From Amphimedon queenslandica (taxonomy: Eukaryota; Porifera; Demospongiae; Haplosclerida; Niphatidae): DNA of 64,000 nt. The notes under the pieces are model-generated. The model was given only the letters and a program-made list of their open reading frames with translations, did not search any database and was not told the DNA's origin. Each line of letters starts with the position of its first letter. The first letter of the stretch is position 1. The stretch lies in contig NW_003546269.1 in NCBI RefSeq assembly GCF_000090795.2, forward strand, positions 227,358 to 291,357, written 5' to 3'. The translations under genes were made by a program, and so were the position numbers. Below are positions 37,814-48,631 of this stretch, piece after piece.

Positions 37814-39489
37814 CTACATATTACATGTATTGTCACTGATGTGAAGGCTGTTTTCTATGATTGGTGTGTTTTCATCAATCTTCTCCTCAACATCAGGTGG
37901 AGGAGGACTAGAATGATAGATGACTTTCGTATCATCACAACTTGTAACTGTGCTCGTCCCAATGAAATTCCTTGTGCTTTGACCTTGCACTGACTTGCTG
38001 TGAGATCTCTTTCTTATAAAGAAGCGTAGACAGGAATAGAGAGGTCTAAGGATTAGCCTTTCTCTTATACTTGGAGACAGCCCAATATAAAGTATGGCAT
38101 TACACCAGCCCTGACCTCCATCTCCAAATGACTATGGGAATGAGAAAGTGTTTGACAGAAGGATAAAATAAAGTCATGGCAAAAACATGAAGTCATGTTA
38201 CATTTAAAAAGCACAAAGAAGCTATTTTATGCATGCATATATGCAAATGAATTGGTCACCTACTTGGAAAACTGCTAGGACTTTGTATGTGTAATAAACA
38301 CCGTCTGGGACACATCCAGTCTTTGTATCCACTAAACTTTGCCCTCCATGGAACACAATGATTGAGAAGAAGAATTGCAAAGTTCCCCACATCCTTAGCA
38401 AAATGAATGCAACCGGTATCAGGAACAACTTAAACTCAATCTGCTTCATCGATTTCTTTGCCAGCATGTCCATGGCAAGTTCGGATTTATGCTGACCTTC
38501 ACGCTAGAGAAAAAAAATTAAAAAAAAATAACATTGCATTACATAGATAAATTTTTAAAAAATTCTCATTAAAATTTTTTTTAGATAATTTTTTCTATTG
38601 TAGCTAGTAGGCACTAAAAATTTTTTGAGGTGATAATATTTAATTTAAAAAATTTTCATGTTAGGGAACTTTACTATTATCATTAACAGAAATGTTTGCA
38701 TACCAATTTTCTCACTTTTCTCCTCACACGACATCTGATGTAGAAATACATTGCAATGATCCAGACGTATGTGAATATCTCAAACGCCTTTCCTCCGGCT
38801 AATATCTTAATTATGCTTACAGGAGAGAGTGAATATTTTACAAAACTGCTCTTCCCAACCTCAGAGTCTCCACCAATAAAGCACCAGCCTCCAGCAGCAA
38901 AAAGAGAGTAGCCCAGACTACCTGTGACCAGCAATGGGAACATCACTAATATTGGGCTGCCCCACGAGAGGACGTGGTAGAGCGGGAAATATTTTTCTAC
39001 TTTTTTTGTTCCTCCTTTGACAATGGCAAAATAGAAAAAGAGGGCAAGGAGAAGCGTCCACCAAAACGACGAATAGGATGACCACGAAGAGATGTATGCC
39101 TGTATCTGGCATACTTCATCAAAACGAGTACAGGGTTCGCCTTTTCTGTGATTTTGCATGTGTTCCGTTTTTATATCATAAACAATGTAGTTGATGGATG
39201 CCATGATGTACCCAGAGGCTGTGAAGAAATCAGCAATGGCCAGATACGTTATGACCCTCCTCAGCCCTGTTCTAACATCCTTCCATAAAAGATAGGGCAG
39301 GATTGTTATGATTGATCCGACTACAGACAAAGAGCAAGAGGTGAGAGAGACGGCTAGAGGTCCTGTTCCAAAGTCTGGAAGTCTAAAATCGCTGTCGTTG
39401 CTGCACTTTTGTACATAGCTTCCAGGACAGTCCGGAAGCTCATGGCCATAGTAGTTAGTGCCCAAGATACCGTCATCTTCTTGAAGCAT
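37814..39489 (-). CDS. GPR157-like seven-transmembrane receptor B
   Basis: Three exons with the same break points as receptor A. Exon 1 (39489 to about 38701): LTSCSLSVVGSIITILPYLL followed by WKDVRTGLRRVITYLAIADF, QIQAYISSWSSYSSFWWTLL, YHVLSWGSPILVMFPLL, GGWCFIGG, ILAGGKAFEIFTYVWIIAMY. Exon 2 (about 38505-38265): FLIPVAFILLRMWGTLQFFF. Exon 3 (about 38131-37814): FGDGGQGWCNAILYIGLSPS followed by IRERLILRPL and a cytoplasmic tail ending DNTCNM. It is closest to receptor C (shared FFTAxxYIMxxINY, FWWT, GGKAFEI), so B and C are a recent tandem duplication. Expected at the plasma membrane or cilium as an orphan receptor. Confidence 0.82.
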
Positions 39490-39757
39490 TTTGGCTGATC
39501 CAGTAGCCCTAGCAATGCTTTATTGCTTATCTGTGGTGTTGAGTAGCCACAAAATAACTGATAAACTTCTCCTCCTACTATATCTAGCGTTCTTTCTGAA
39601 TAGTGCAGCTATTATTATTCTTACAAGAGTATGAATGGTTGTGCTATAAAAATGAACATACGAAAATGATGTTTCCCAAAAGCCACACAAATTAACCAAA
39701 AAAAATAAAACAACAATTCTCAGAATTAAATTTTTAAAATAAATAAAAGTGAAATGG

Positions 39758-41467
39758 TCACGTCTTCTCGCTTGCAATCAACGGCACCCTCTCTTCGTCT
39801 TCTTCCCTCGAAAACGTCTGAAGCAACGCGCTTGTTCCTTCTTGCTCTCCCTCCACTCCTCCTCGATTCTCCTTAGGACCTCCATCTTCCTCTCCGACAT
39901 GCTGTACTGATACAAAGACACTCTTTGGCGAAGGAGAGTTCACGGGAGAGAGAGCGCTTGAATGCCGCGAAGTGGTGGGGAGTATCTGAGTTGCTACATG
40001 ATAGCAGCAGTTGCTAAGTGGGTTTAATATAAGTCTCTGCCTGATTTTCGGGGACCAGAATATATAGAGGATACAGTTGACCCAACCTTGAGCACCATCT
40101 CCTATGCACTGTAAACAAAAGTTGTAGTAATAACATAGTATTGATAGTAAAAATGATAAGCTTTCAATTTGACTTATAAGCATAAAGTTACATAACAGTA
40201 TAACATAAATAAAATAGGAATTTTATCAGTAATTAAAAATGGCTGTGTAAACTCATGGAGATATTATTGTTTTTGTGGTCACAGTAATCATCCACCACAA
40301 AGTCATATGCTATACCCAACTATCACATACATATCATATAATGTTGTACATGTAGTATTCCATTGGCTATATCATGTATTTCACTGTTTGGATGCTTTTA
40401 CCTGGAGAATGGCAAGGGAGAAATAAAGGTCACGATATCCCTTTTCTATACAACCGTCCTGATTAACTTTACGAAAATTAAAAACAAATATGGATACTAT
40501 GAATTGTATCGTTCCCCACATCCTCAATATGATAAAAGCAGCTGGAATGAAATAGAGCTTCTTTTGAATTTGTCTGAGAAGGACACTCACGCCGCCATTA
40601 ATGCTTGTTGGAGTTTGATCTTTTTTCTATATAAAATGGATAAAAAAAAAACACCATCAATATTGTTTGTACATGTAACTAAACTTGGTAATACTAAAAA
40701 TAGCAATGGCCTTTTCTTAGTACATTAAATGATACCTTTTTCCTAATATTACAGTGTATTGCCCCATACATCAACAGCACCCAGGCATATGTACCGATTT
40801 CGAAAGCTTTTCCACCTGCAAGTATTTTTACAATGTCTTCAAAGTCCAATTGTGCATATTGAAGTGACGAGTCGAAACGTGAACCTCTAATGAAGCACCA
40901 CCCAGCAGCTGCAACGTAAGAATATCCCAAACTGTTTGTGACGAGTAGAGGAACCATTGCCAGCATAGGGCTTCCCCAAGAGAGAACGTGGTAAAGTGGG
41001 AAGTATCTCTCTCCTTTCTTTATGTCTCCCTTAACAACAGTCCAGTAGAGATACAGGGCAAGTATGGAGGTCCACCAGAAAGAGCTGTAAGATGCCCAGG
41101 AGGATATGTATGACTGGACCTCACAGATTTGGTCAAAATAATTACAAGCGGTGTTGATGCCAGCTGTTTTGCTGTTGTGCTTGTAAATGTAAAAGTTTAT
41201 GTTACCCATGATGTAGCTGGCAGCCGTAAAGAAGTCCGCCACGGCAAGGAAAGTTATAATACGCCGTATACCTGTACGAGTGTCCTTCCACAGCAAGTAT
41301 GGGAGGACAGTGATTAGAGAGCCAAGGAGGGAGAGAGAACAAGAGATGAAGGACACTATGGCGGGAGTGTCGCCATAATAAAGACTACTGTAATCACCAC
41401 TACAGGTCCTGTTGGGCCGTGGACAGTAGATACTTTGCTTCATCAGCTCATGGAATGTATTCCACAT
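39758..41467 (-). CDS. GPR157-like seven-transmembrane receptor C
   Basis: Exon 1 (41467 to about 40737): ISCSLSLLGSLITVLPYLLW followed by KDTRTGIRRIITFLAVADFF, VQSYISSWASYSSFWWTSI, YHVLSWGSPMLAMVPLL, AGWCFIRG, GGKAFEIGTYAWVLLMYGAI. Exon 2 (about 40625-40402): YFIPAAFIILRMWGTIQFIV. Exon 3 (about 40109-39758): CIGDGAQGWVNCILYIFWSP and a long tail ending EERVPLIASEKT, where ERVPLI could act as an acidic dileucine-type sorting signal. No signal peptide; the N-terminus holds CPRPNRTCSGDYSS with one N-glycosylation sequon. It is a tandem neighbour of receptor B. Confidence 0.82.
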
Positions 41468-43207
41468 CTCTTTCGTTTGCTTTCAACTTAGCACGTTGCT
41501 AATTTGCCAAAGGGCAGGGCTACTTATTATCACTAGCTAGTTATTAATCTATTAGTTATGCATGCACTCGTTGAATTGAAACAGACAGGTGGACGTGCAG
41601 ATCAGACACTAGTCACGTGATATGGTGCAATCAAACTCTAGGTTGCATAGCAACACTTTGACGTAAGGCGGCAACACAAAACGAGGAAGAGAAGTACGAG
41701 GCAGCCATTGAGATCTCTCTCATTCTCTCTCTTTTGTCAGTTTTCCCTTTTACAAACTTATATCTGACTCTCTCTTTTTCTTTTACTAGGAAAAATAACA
41801 GTTGGAAAAAGACAGACAGGATCAGTTACAAGCTTGTATGTATAGAAGGAGCCATGACTTGTATAATGTTGGAGTACAGGATAATTAATGAGATAAGTTA
41901 TTATACACACACAGTGTTACTGTATATGAGTGTGTGATGAATAATGGAGAGGAAAGTTTATCTAAGTGTCAGTTGGTAAAGACAATTAGCAAAGCAAGAG
42001 TGAGAAATACATGTAATGGGGAAAAACGAGTGGCTTTGCTTTTTGCCTTTTCACTGGCATTTTGGTAATGTTCTCACTTTATTCTTTCACACATTTGCAT
42101 ATTATTCATTATTATTTTTATGGGGTTATTTTTATTTATTATTATTATCAGAAATTAAATACATGACAAGTAAATTTACATTTTTTATTATTTTTAGGTT
42201 GATGTAGATTACTCAATGGATCAAGGGCAATTCTCTGTGATATCCATACCATATGTACATGTACATTTTCCTTATCTAACATATATAACCATTATATTTT
42301 CCTTTTCTTAAGATTTCTACACAGATTCAAGCCAGAGTGCAGATAGTCTTCTTCAATATCAAGCCTTCAGTGTATGGTAACAATGTATCTTTTGCTTGCT
42401 AATACCTTGATTACAGTGCTAATAATAAAATGGTTCATTTTACCGCTATTCACCCCATTACATGTACTAAAGCACTGTCCCTATTGATCCTTACTTATTC
42501 TATTGTTTAAGCGCTTTTCTGCTTTTATTCTACACAGGATGATGTTCTCTGGAGGGGCTCAGGATGAAGACTAAAGTTGGTTGAGTGTGAGGTAGAGTGA
42601 GAGTTAATAATGTATAATTGTGCATGTATATAATCCACATGTTCCACCCCTCTCTCCACCCCCCCCCCACTTTAGTAGGTTCTGACTGTTCTGGACCTGG
42701 ATCTGGACTCAGGATCAAGCCTACTAAAGTTGGTTGAGTGTGAGGTAGTGGTGTGAGAGTTAATAATGTATATTATGTACATTACATAATCCACATGTTC
42801 CACCCTTCTCTCCCACTCCTCTCCCTTAGCTAGCTCGTCGGCTGTCTCCGGAACGGCTCTGGATGGTAAGGATTGATTGCATGCCCTTGCTCTGTTATTA
42901 CATGTAATGGGGTGAATAGCGGTAAAATGAGCCTATTTTGGATAAAATGCAAAAAAAGAAAAAAAAGAATAGTAATAATAATAATAATAAAATTAATTAA
43001 TTAAAATAATTCATTAAGAAATTAATTAATAATTAATAAGTAGGTGGAGCTAGTGGAATTATAACCACACCTCAAGCTCGCGAAACGTGTGGCCACGCCC
43101 CAACGTCAATACTAACCAGCCACACCTTCAAATCATAAAAGGAGGTGTGGCTATGTTTATTTGCATGCCACGCCCTACAAGCTTATCTTAATAACAGCTG
43201 AGCTGAA
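41468..43207. other. Gene-poor 1.7-kb stretch between receptor C and snurportin
   Basis: I see no convincing coding exon. The left part (41500-42300) is AT-rich with short stop-punctuated frames. The centre (42427-42942) is an inverted-repeat element containing a tandem duplication, listed separately. The right part has an AAT/TTAATTAA-rich stretch (42960-43040) and then the snurportin promoter with several AACCACACC/GCCACGCCC motifs. A non-coding transcript cannot be excluded. Confidence 0.5.
42427..42942. mobile_element. Inverted-repeat element with internal tandem duplication
   Basis: Arms of about 38 bp (TTTTACCGCTATTCACCCCA, then TTACATG, at the left; CATGTAATGGGGTGAATAGC, then GGTAAAATGA, at the right) face each other about 430 bp apart. 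Between them a unit of about 151 bp containing AAAGTTGGTTGAGTGTGAGG and AATCCACATGTTCCACCC occurs twice, and a third partial copy follows (CTCTGGATGG). No protein is encoded. It is probably a non-autonomous DNA element; the target duplication is not clear. Confidence 0.55.
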
Positions 43208-44394
43208 ATGGATGACCTTTTGGATGTCTTCCAAGAATCTTTCTCCGTTGCTTCTGATCCTCTGGACACTTCTCGTTTCTACCCATCACATGCTGCTCTC
43301 TATAAAGCCAAGAGAGAAGGATACGGGGACCAGGAATCCAGGAGAAGGAAAGCTCTGGCCGAGCAGTCCCAGAGAAGAAAGAACTTCCTTGATCACTCTA
43401 GACGGATAGCAGAGGGAGAGCCAGTGGACGATGATGAAGATGAAATGGATGAAGGAGGTCAGAGCAATATTAATGTTCATGCATACCTAACTTTATTAAA
43501 ATATTTAAAAAATTTTCATTTTAAATTGCTATTTTTAATTAAATTTTTCTAATTTTAGGATACGACGAAGTCGACTCGGCCTCAGCTCGTCCCAAACGTT
43601 CTGCCCCTTACAGGAACCAGCTCATGCTGTCCGAGTGGCTCGTTGACGTCCCACCCGATCTCAGCGACAACTGGTACTTGGTCGTATGCCCGATTGCTAA
43701 ACGATGCTTGGTAGTTGCCGCAAGAGGAGTAACAACAGTGTATTCTCGCACCGGACACTATATTAGTTCCTTTCCTTCTCATATTCCTGGTGGCTGCAAG
43801 AAGAGTGGACCCAAGTCGTCCGAGTACTCCATTTTAGATTGTTTTTATGATTCTCAAAGTTCAACCTACTACATTCTTGATCTAATGTGTTGGAAAGGCC
43901 ACCCAATATACGACAGTGAGGCTGAGTTCAGATTCTACTGGTTGGAATCAAAACTGAGTGAGTGCGATTTCGATCTCTCTCGTCAAACCCGTACTAACCC
44001 GTACAAATTTGTGTCGCTGAAGCGTCATGATTGCTCACCAGAATCAATCACTAGGATACTTTCTTTGCCTTCTCCTTATCCTGTTGATGGCTTCCTGTTC
44101 TTTCACAAAAAAGCTAATTATTCCTTGGGTCGTACGCCACTTGCTCTATGGCTAAAGCCTCACATGATTCCAGAGGTTTTGGGTATTTCAGTTTCTCAAG
44201 AGTTTTTAGACTGTTGCCCCGTCATTGACTCGAGATCAAAGAAAATGGAGACAGAGAAAGGAGGAGGGGGGAAGATGGAAATTGAGAAGGAAGGTGGAGG
44301 CAAAGTAGAGAAAGGAAAGAGAATAAAGAAAATGGAAGAGGGAAAAAAGGCAGAAGATTGCTCTAGAATGGAGGACACGATGAATGAAAGTTAG
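43208..44394 (+). CDS. SNUPN: Snurportin-1
   Basis: Exon 1 (43208 to about 43459): MDDLLDVFQESFSVASDP, then HAALYKAKREGYGDQESRRR with KALAEQSQRRKNFLDHSRR, which is the importin-beta-binding region. Exon 2 (from about 43560): RNQLMLSEWLVDVPPDL, YLVVCPIAKRCLVVAARGVT, YILDLMCWKGHPIYD, FRFYWLESKL, SPYPVDGFLFFHKKANYSLG and TPLALWLKPHMIPEVLG, the m3G-cap-binding domain including the conserved tryptophans. The protein brings spliceosomal snRNPs from cytoplasm to nucleus by bridging the trimethylguanosine cap and importin-beta. The last 60 residues are a Lys/Glu/Gly-rich tail with repeats (GGGGKMEIEKEGGGKVEKGK), unlike vertebrate snurportin. It converges with the DM9 gene. Confidence 0.92.
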
Positions 44395-44536
44395 AGATGT
44401 GACAATTACTTAGCAAAATCAAGCACACTACGACAACCACCCAGTAGTAATGGTAATAATAATATAAAAAAATTATGTCTATTGTCAAAAAATTAAAATA
44501 TATTTCTAAAAAAATCACATTATGTCAAATCTCAGA

Positions 44537-46573
44537 TTAAGTGTTCACTACTGGTTTCTCATCCATCACTGCCATTGCTGTACCCTTGATACTTGTATGA
44601 TCATACGTTCCCTCAATATCGATATCCTCAACATGGTTATTGGTATAAATTATCTTCAGTTTTCCTTCAAAAGGTACGCATAGCTCTGCTTGTATTCCTT
44701 GGATTTGAAGGATCACTCTGCAAGATGGTGGGACAGCAAGAGTACATGATTCTTGACCTGCTGTGTTCTCAATTTGGAGACAATTAGCAAGTGGCATTGT
44801 GATAAGAGTTGGTACAAACATGCCAGATAAATTTGGAGACGAATATTGACCTGGGTTTACGACGCCGCCAAAAACTGCATTATCAATACCTTAACATAAA
44901 AAATTATATATTTTAGAGGAAGTAATTACGTCTTTATTTACCTCCTCGTCCAGTCGGAAGTAGGTTCAGAAACCTCTGCCCATCAAGCAGGTGGAGACGA
45001 TGGCTTTTATTGCCTCCAAAAACTGTGGGAACAGGTCCCTTTATCTGCACCTGTAATATTATATTGAAAAGTATCGATACACTTGGCTTCATGTTTATGC
45101 CCATTAGAAAAGTGTTGTGTAGTATATGCATCAAGGTTTTCCATGGGATTTTGAGTGCTTACATCTAGCTTCTTGTCAATGGATTGTTAAGTTGCTCAAA
45201 AATTGGACCAAAGTCTGTGTACTAAAGTACAGGAATTTTGGCCAAATTTCATCAAAACGACAAGGAGAGAATTGTCCAATTTTATAACTTTTTTTGATGC
45301 ATATACATGTACTTATGTTGTGTTGAAAGTTTGAACTGATTCTGATCAAGTTTGGATTTTTTACAAATTTTTTAAATTTACTCAAAAATTGGGCCAAAGT
45401 CCCTGTAAAAAACCATTGCAGTATTTATACATATTATACCTCTGTGTTTCCAATTATGTCAGATCCATTGACCGTCCATTTAAATGTAGTGGGAATCCCT
45501 GGCTGGTGGCTAGAGGACATCTTCTGCTTTACGGAACTCTTATTGACAAGGGCAGCCTTCTCAAGCGGAACCTGAGACCATTTTATAAAAGCGTTCTCCA
45601 TTTTGTACTTTATATCATACAGGAAGACATCTTTTGCTTTTGCTGTTTCATCTTTTTTCGTGACACAGAGAATTTCGAAAAAATTAATAGAAGGAGAAGC
45701 TACACCTTCATTTTCAGTGTACACTAATGCATTAGAATGTACTGCTCCAGGAACAATGTCACCAGTAGCGTGACTACACGTACGACCAATGAATAGAGAA
45801 GAGCCATTGTTGGCATAGCCAGCCTCCAATGCATTAACTGGGACAATGTTCCTTATAATAGAAGATAAACCAAACCCTTGATTGAAATGCAAGTAGACCC
45901 ACGAGAGAGTCTCAGCTTTATTTGGATTCACAAGAACCTTGTAGTTTGGATTCGTACCAACTTGCATTTGATTTCCACCTCCTAAGTAGAAGTTTCCCCT
46001 CCTCCTTTGATCAATCATCTTGGACACGAAGTAGAATAATTTCTTGCTAGGCAGGACATAGCCAGGATAGACACCACCTGTGCTAGCATCCTTAGCTCTT
46101 GCTATGTAATAATGCTCTTGAGTTGAGCTACACCATCCTCCTTCAACAGCATCTTCTGGTATGCTGCCATTGCTACCTGCAACCCATTCCAAGATGTCTG
46201 ATGTAACACCTTTTGCTTCTTTGGGCCCGTTTGCTTGATTATTGGCTCCTTGCTGTGGCTGCTGCTGCCCAAAATATTGTTGTGGCAGTTGTTGTTGTTG
46301 AAAGAGACCACCACCTCCTTGTTGTTGTTGTAAACCTAAGCCTTGTTGTTGTTGTTGTTGTAAACCAAAGCCTTGTTGTTGTTGTTGTAAACCAAAGCCT
46401 TGTTGTTGTTGTTGTGGCTGTTGTTGTGCAGTACTACCAAAGAAACCACCACCACTTCCACCAAAGGTAGTCTGGGCTCCAGTCTGAGCAGTTTGGCCTC
46501 CAAAGCTAAAGGGTGTGTTGAATGGACCTTGTTGAGAACTGGACTCAGTAGATTGGGTTCCAGACATTTTCAC
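44537..46573 (-). CDS. FG/poly-Q N-terminus joined to DM9 (DUF3421) repeats
   Basis: The long first exon (46573 to about 45450) starts MKMSGTQSTESSS (the Met at 46567 is equally plausible). It holds a low-complexity region of FG-like and Gln-rich repeats: FSFGGQTAQ, FGGSGGGFFGS and QQGFGLQQQQ three times. Then come two DM9-type repeats: EWVAGSNGSIPEDAVEGGW with YYIARAKDASTGGVYPG, and NALEAGYANNGSSLFIGR with CSHATGDIVPGAV. DM9 repeats occur in lectin-like proteins of arthropods and molluscs that bind mannose or microbes. Smaller exons follow (about 45055-44942; last exon ending 44537), giving a beta-rich C-terminus (CLQIENTAGQESCTLAVPPS). No signal peptide is evident, so it is probably cytosolic or nuclear. 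The FG part resembles nucleoporins, but no nucleoporin domain follows, so I do not call it one. Confidence 0.7.
45180..45410. repeat. Dispersed palindromic repeat copy, DM9-gene intron
   Basis: A single degraded unit with TGTGTACTAAAGTACAGG at the palindrome (about 45214-45231), CAAATTTCATCAAAACGACA, TTATGTTGTGTTGAAAGTTT and a second edge AAAGTCCCTGTA at 45397-45408. Confidence 0.8.
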
Positions 46574-46594
46574 TACAAGCCCCGCCTATAATTG

Positions 46595-46781
46595 ATTCCG
46601 TGTATTATTAGTAAAATTGAAATTGATAGAATTTTATACACGAAGGAATGAAAAATCGCTCGTTTTCCATTTTCCGTATATTGGCAATATAAAATATACG
46701 GAAAATTGATAAATGAGTGGTTTTTCGTTCCTTCGTGTATAAAATTGTATCGATTTCAATTTTACAAATAATATACGGAAT
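46595..46781. mobile_element. 187-bp foldback element in the DM9/GPCR divergent promoter
   Basis: The left arm ATTCCGTGTATTATTAGTAA pairs with the right arm end AATAATATACGGAAT and continues through AAATTGAAATTGATAGAATT, TATACACGAAGGAATGAAAA and CCGTATATT with their complements, leaving only a tiny loop (GGC near 46683). Arms differ at only about a dozen positions. No coding capacity and no clear target duplication. It fills nearly all of the 231-bp gap between two divergent start codons, so it is probably a MITE inserted in, and possibly acting as part of, the promoter. Confidence 0.72.
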
Positions 46782-46804
46782 TACAACATCATCAAGACAC
46801 CAAC

Positions 46805-48411
46805 ATGGCGATTGATTGCCCAAAGAATTGCTGCGACAAGCTTGCTACTACCACTTCCTATTATTCATCCTACGCTACTCTCCTCTCCTCACTTCTCTCT
46901 ATCTTTGGAAGCTGTCTGATCATTTTAACGTTCATACTGTGGAGGGACGTGAGAAGATCCACTGCAAGGATAATACTCTTCTTTCTCGCTCTTGCTGACC
47001 TTGGCACTGGACTGAGCTACCTAGTCTCTTCTGCTGGTTTTATAGCTCACTACAATCTCATTAAGTCTTCCGGTCCTAATGATACTCATCCTGGTTTCAA
47101 TTATTCTAAATTTTGCACCGTAACAAGTTTTTTTACTACATTCTTTCCTGTCTCTTCCTTCTTTTGGACAGTCTACCTTGCAATCTACTTCTTCATAATC
47201 CTAGTCATGAAGAAACCAAGATGGAGTCGCAAATTGATAATCTTTTTCAACCTCACCGCTTGGCCGATACCTTTCCTCATATGTATCTTCACTGTCTCAT
47301 TCGGTATACTTGGAGCAAGTACTGTTAACAACACCATCGGCGATCATCGTAATACTGCTGGCTGGTGTTTTGTGTCGATAAATGGTACAAAGGGCTATCA
47401 TTATAGTTATGGAGTGTATCTAGCCTGGGAGGCACTGTGTGCTAAAGGATGGGAGTTGCTGTTCTTTTGTATTGTCATTATCTCTTATTCTACCATTTAC
47501 TGTGTACATAGTAATATTGTGAGAGTAAGTATTACCATTAGTTTTACTATACTGTATAATTTACTATAGTACACCTGTATTGATTTGATATAGTTTATCA
47601 TAACAGTCACATTGACTGGGGAGGCCTTTAGTGTACTCTTTCTAATCACTAATCAATACATTGTTCACTTATGATTATAATTTTTAATTGATGATTAAAA
47701 CTATTGCATTTTAGAAATTATGGAAGAAGCTAAAGAAATCTGATGACTCAGAAGAGTCTCAAATATCCTCAAGTCCTACGTTTTCATCTCGAATTGATTG
47801 GAAGTTGTTCGTTATTCCGATTGTTTTCATAGCACTCAGAGCTCCTGGTACTTATAGATACTTCCTCTCAATGTCTGAGGCTTGCGGGCCAGATAATAAT
47901 ACAACTTTTACTGATTCGAATACCGGTTGTGGAGTGAATGAAGAATGCTTTAAGCTTGGTTATAATTACTACTTCATATATATACAGGTGGGAAAGAAAG
48001 TGAAAATAATTATGTCTTTATCTGTCTTTTTTTCAGGCAATTTTTGGTCCACTCCAAGGCTTTGGAAATGCTATACTCTTTGTTTTCTTATCTAAAGTAA
48101 TAATGAGGCGACTTCAAGTCCTAATATGCAGCTGCTGCGGTTATAGAAACTTGAGATCGAGAGAGCCAATGAACAGTACAGTATTTAGCAATAATGCTGA
48201 ACCACCAAGCAGTGGCAAGAGTACACCACAGAATATAACTAAGGAGCATCACCACTTCTATGTAAAATACAGTCCTAATACAGGAAAGAAAAGTAATGCA
48301 GCGTCACCTACAGCACGGTGGGAGGATAGTATGGATGAGAGTGGATCTGAGAGCATCAACAGTGCAATGTCAGCTAAGATACTCTACGGATCAACTGTTG
48401 TTACCAGTTAA
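46805..48411 (+). CDS. GPR157-like seven-transmembrane receptor D
   Basis: Three exons. Exon 1 (46805 to about 47525): helices with LLSIFGSCLIILTFILWRDV, ARIILFFLALADLGTGLSYL, FFPVSSFFWTVYLAIYFFI, NLTAWPIPFLICIFTVSFG, GWCFVSINGT and EALCAKGWELLFFCIVIISY. Exon 2 (about 47714-47988): DWKLFVIPIVFIALRAPGTY followed by RYFLSM, then an extracellular Cys pair. Exon 3 (about 48036-48411): FGPLQGFGNAILFVFLSKVI and a 100-residue tail ending KILYGSTVVTS. The intron positions match receptors A-C on the opposite strand. GPR157 family; orphan. The start codon overlaps CAACATGGCG, a YY1-like motif. Confidence 0.82.
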
Positions 48412-48631
48412 GGAACACAATTCCATGTATTTTTTGTGTGAATTTTTTTGTTTTTTTGAATGCATGATGCATGCATTGATTGAGTGTACTTCCCCATATC
48501 CTTATGCACTTTAAAATTTGTGTGGACTTTGATTGAAAGAATTTTATTTTTGTCTAGTAGATTAGATTCATAGCTATGTGAAAGGGGGGCGTCTCTCACA
48601 CCATCTCCCATGCTTCTCCCTTCGTTCCAAA

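Noticed and set aside
44537-46573. FG nucleoporin
   Set aside because: The N-terminal FG/Gln repeats are followed by DM9 repeats and not by any nucleoporin anchoring domain.
46213-46591. Plus-strand frames rich in Val and Leu (VVVVV)
   Set aside because: They are antisense shadows of the CAA/CAG poly-Gln repeats in the DM9 gene.
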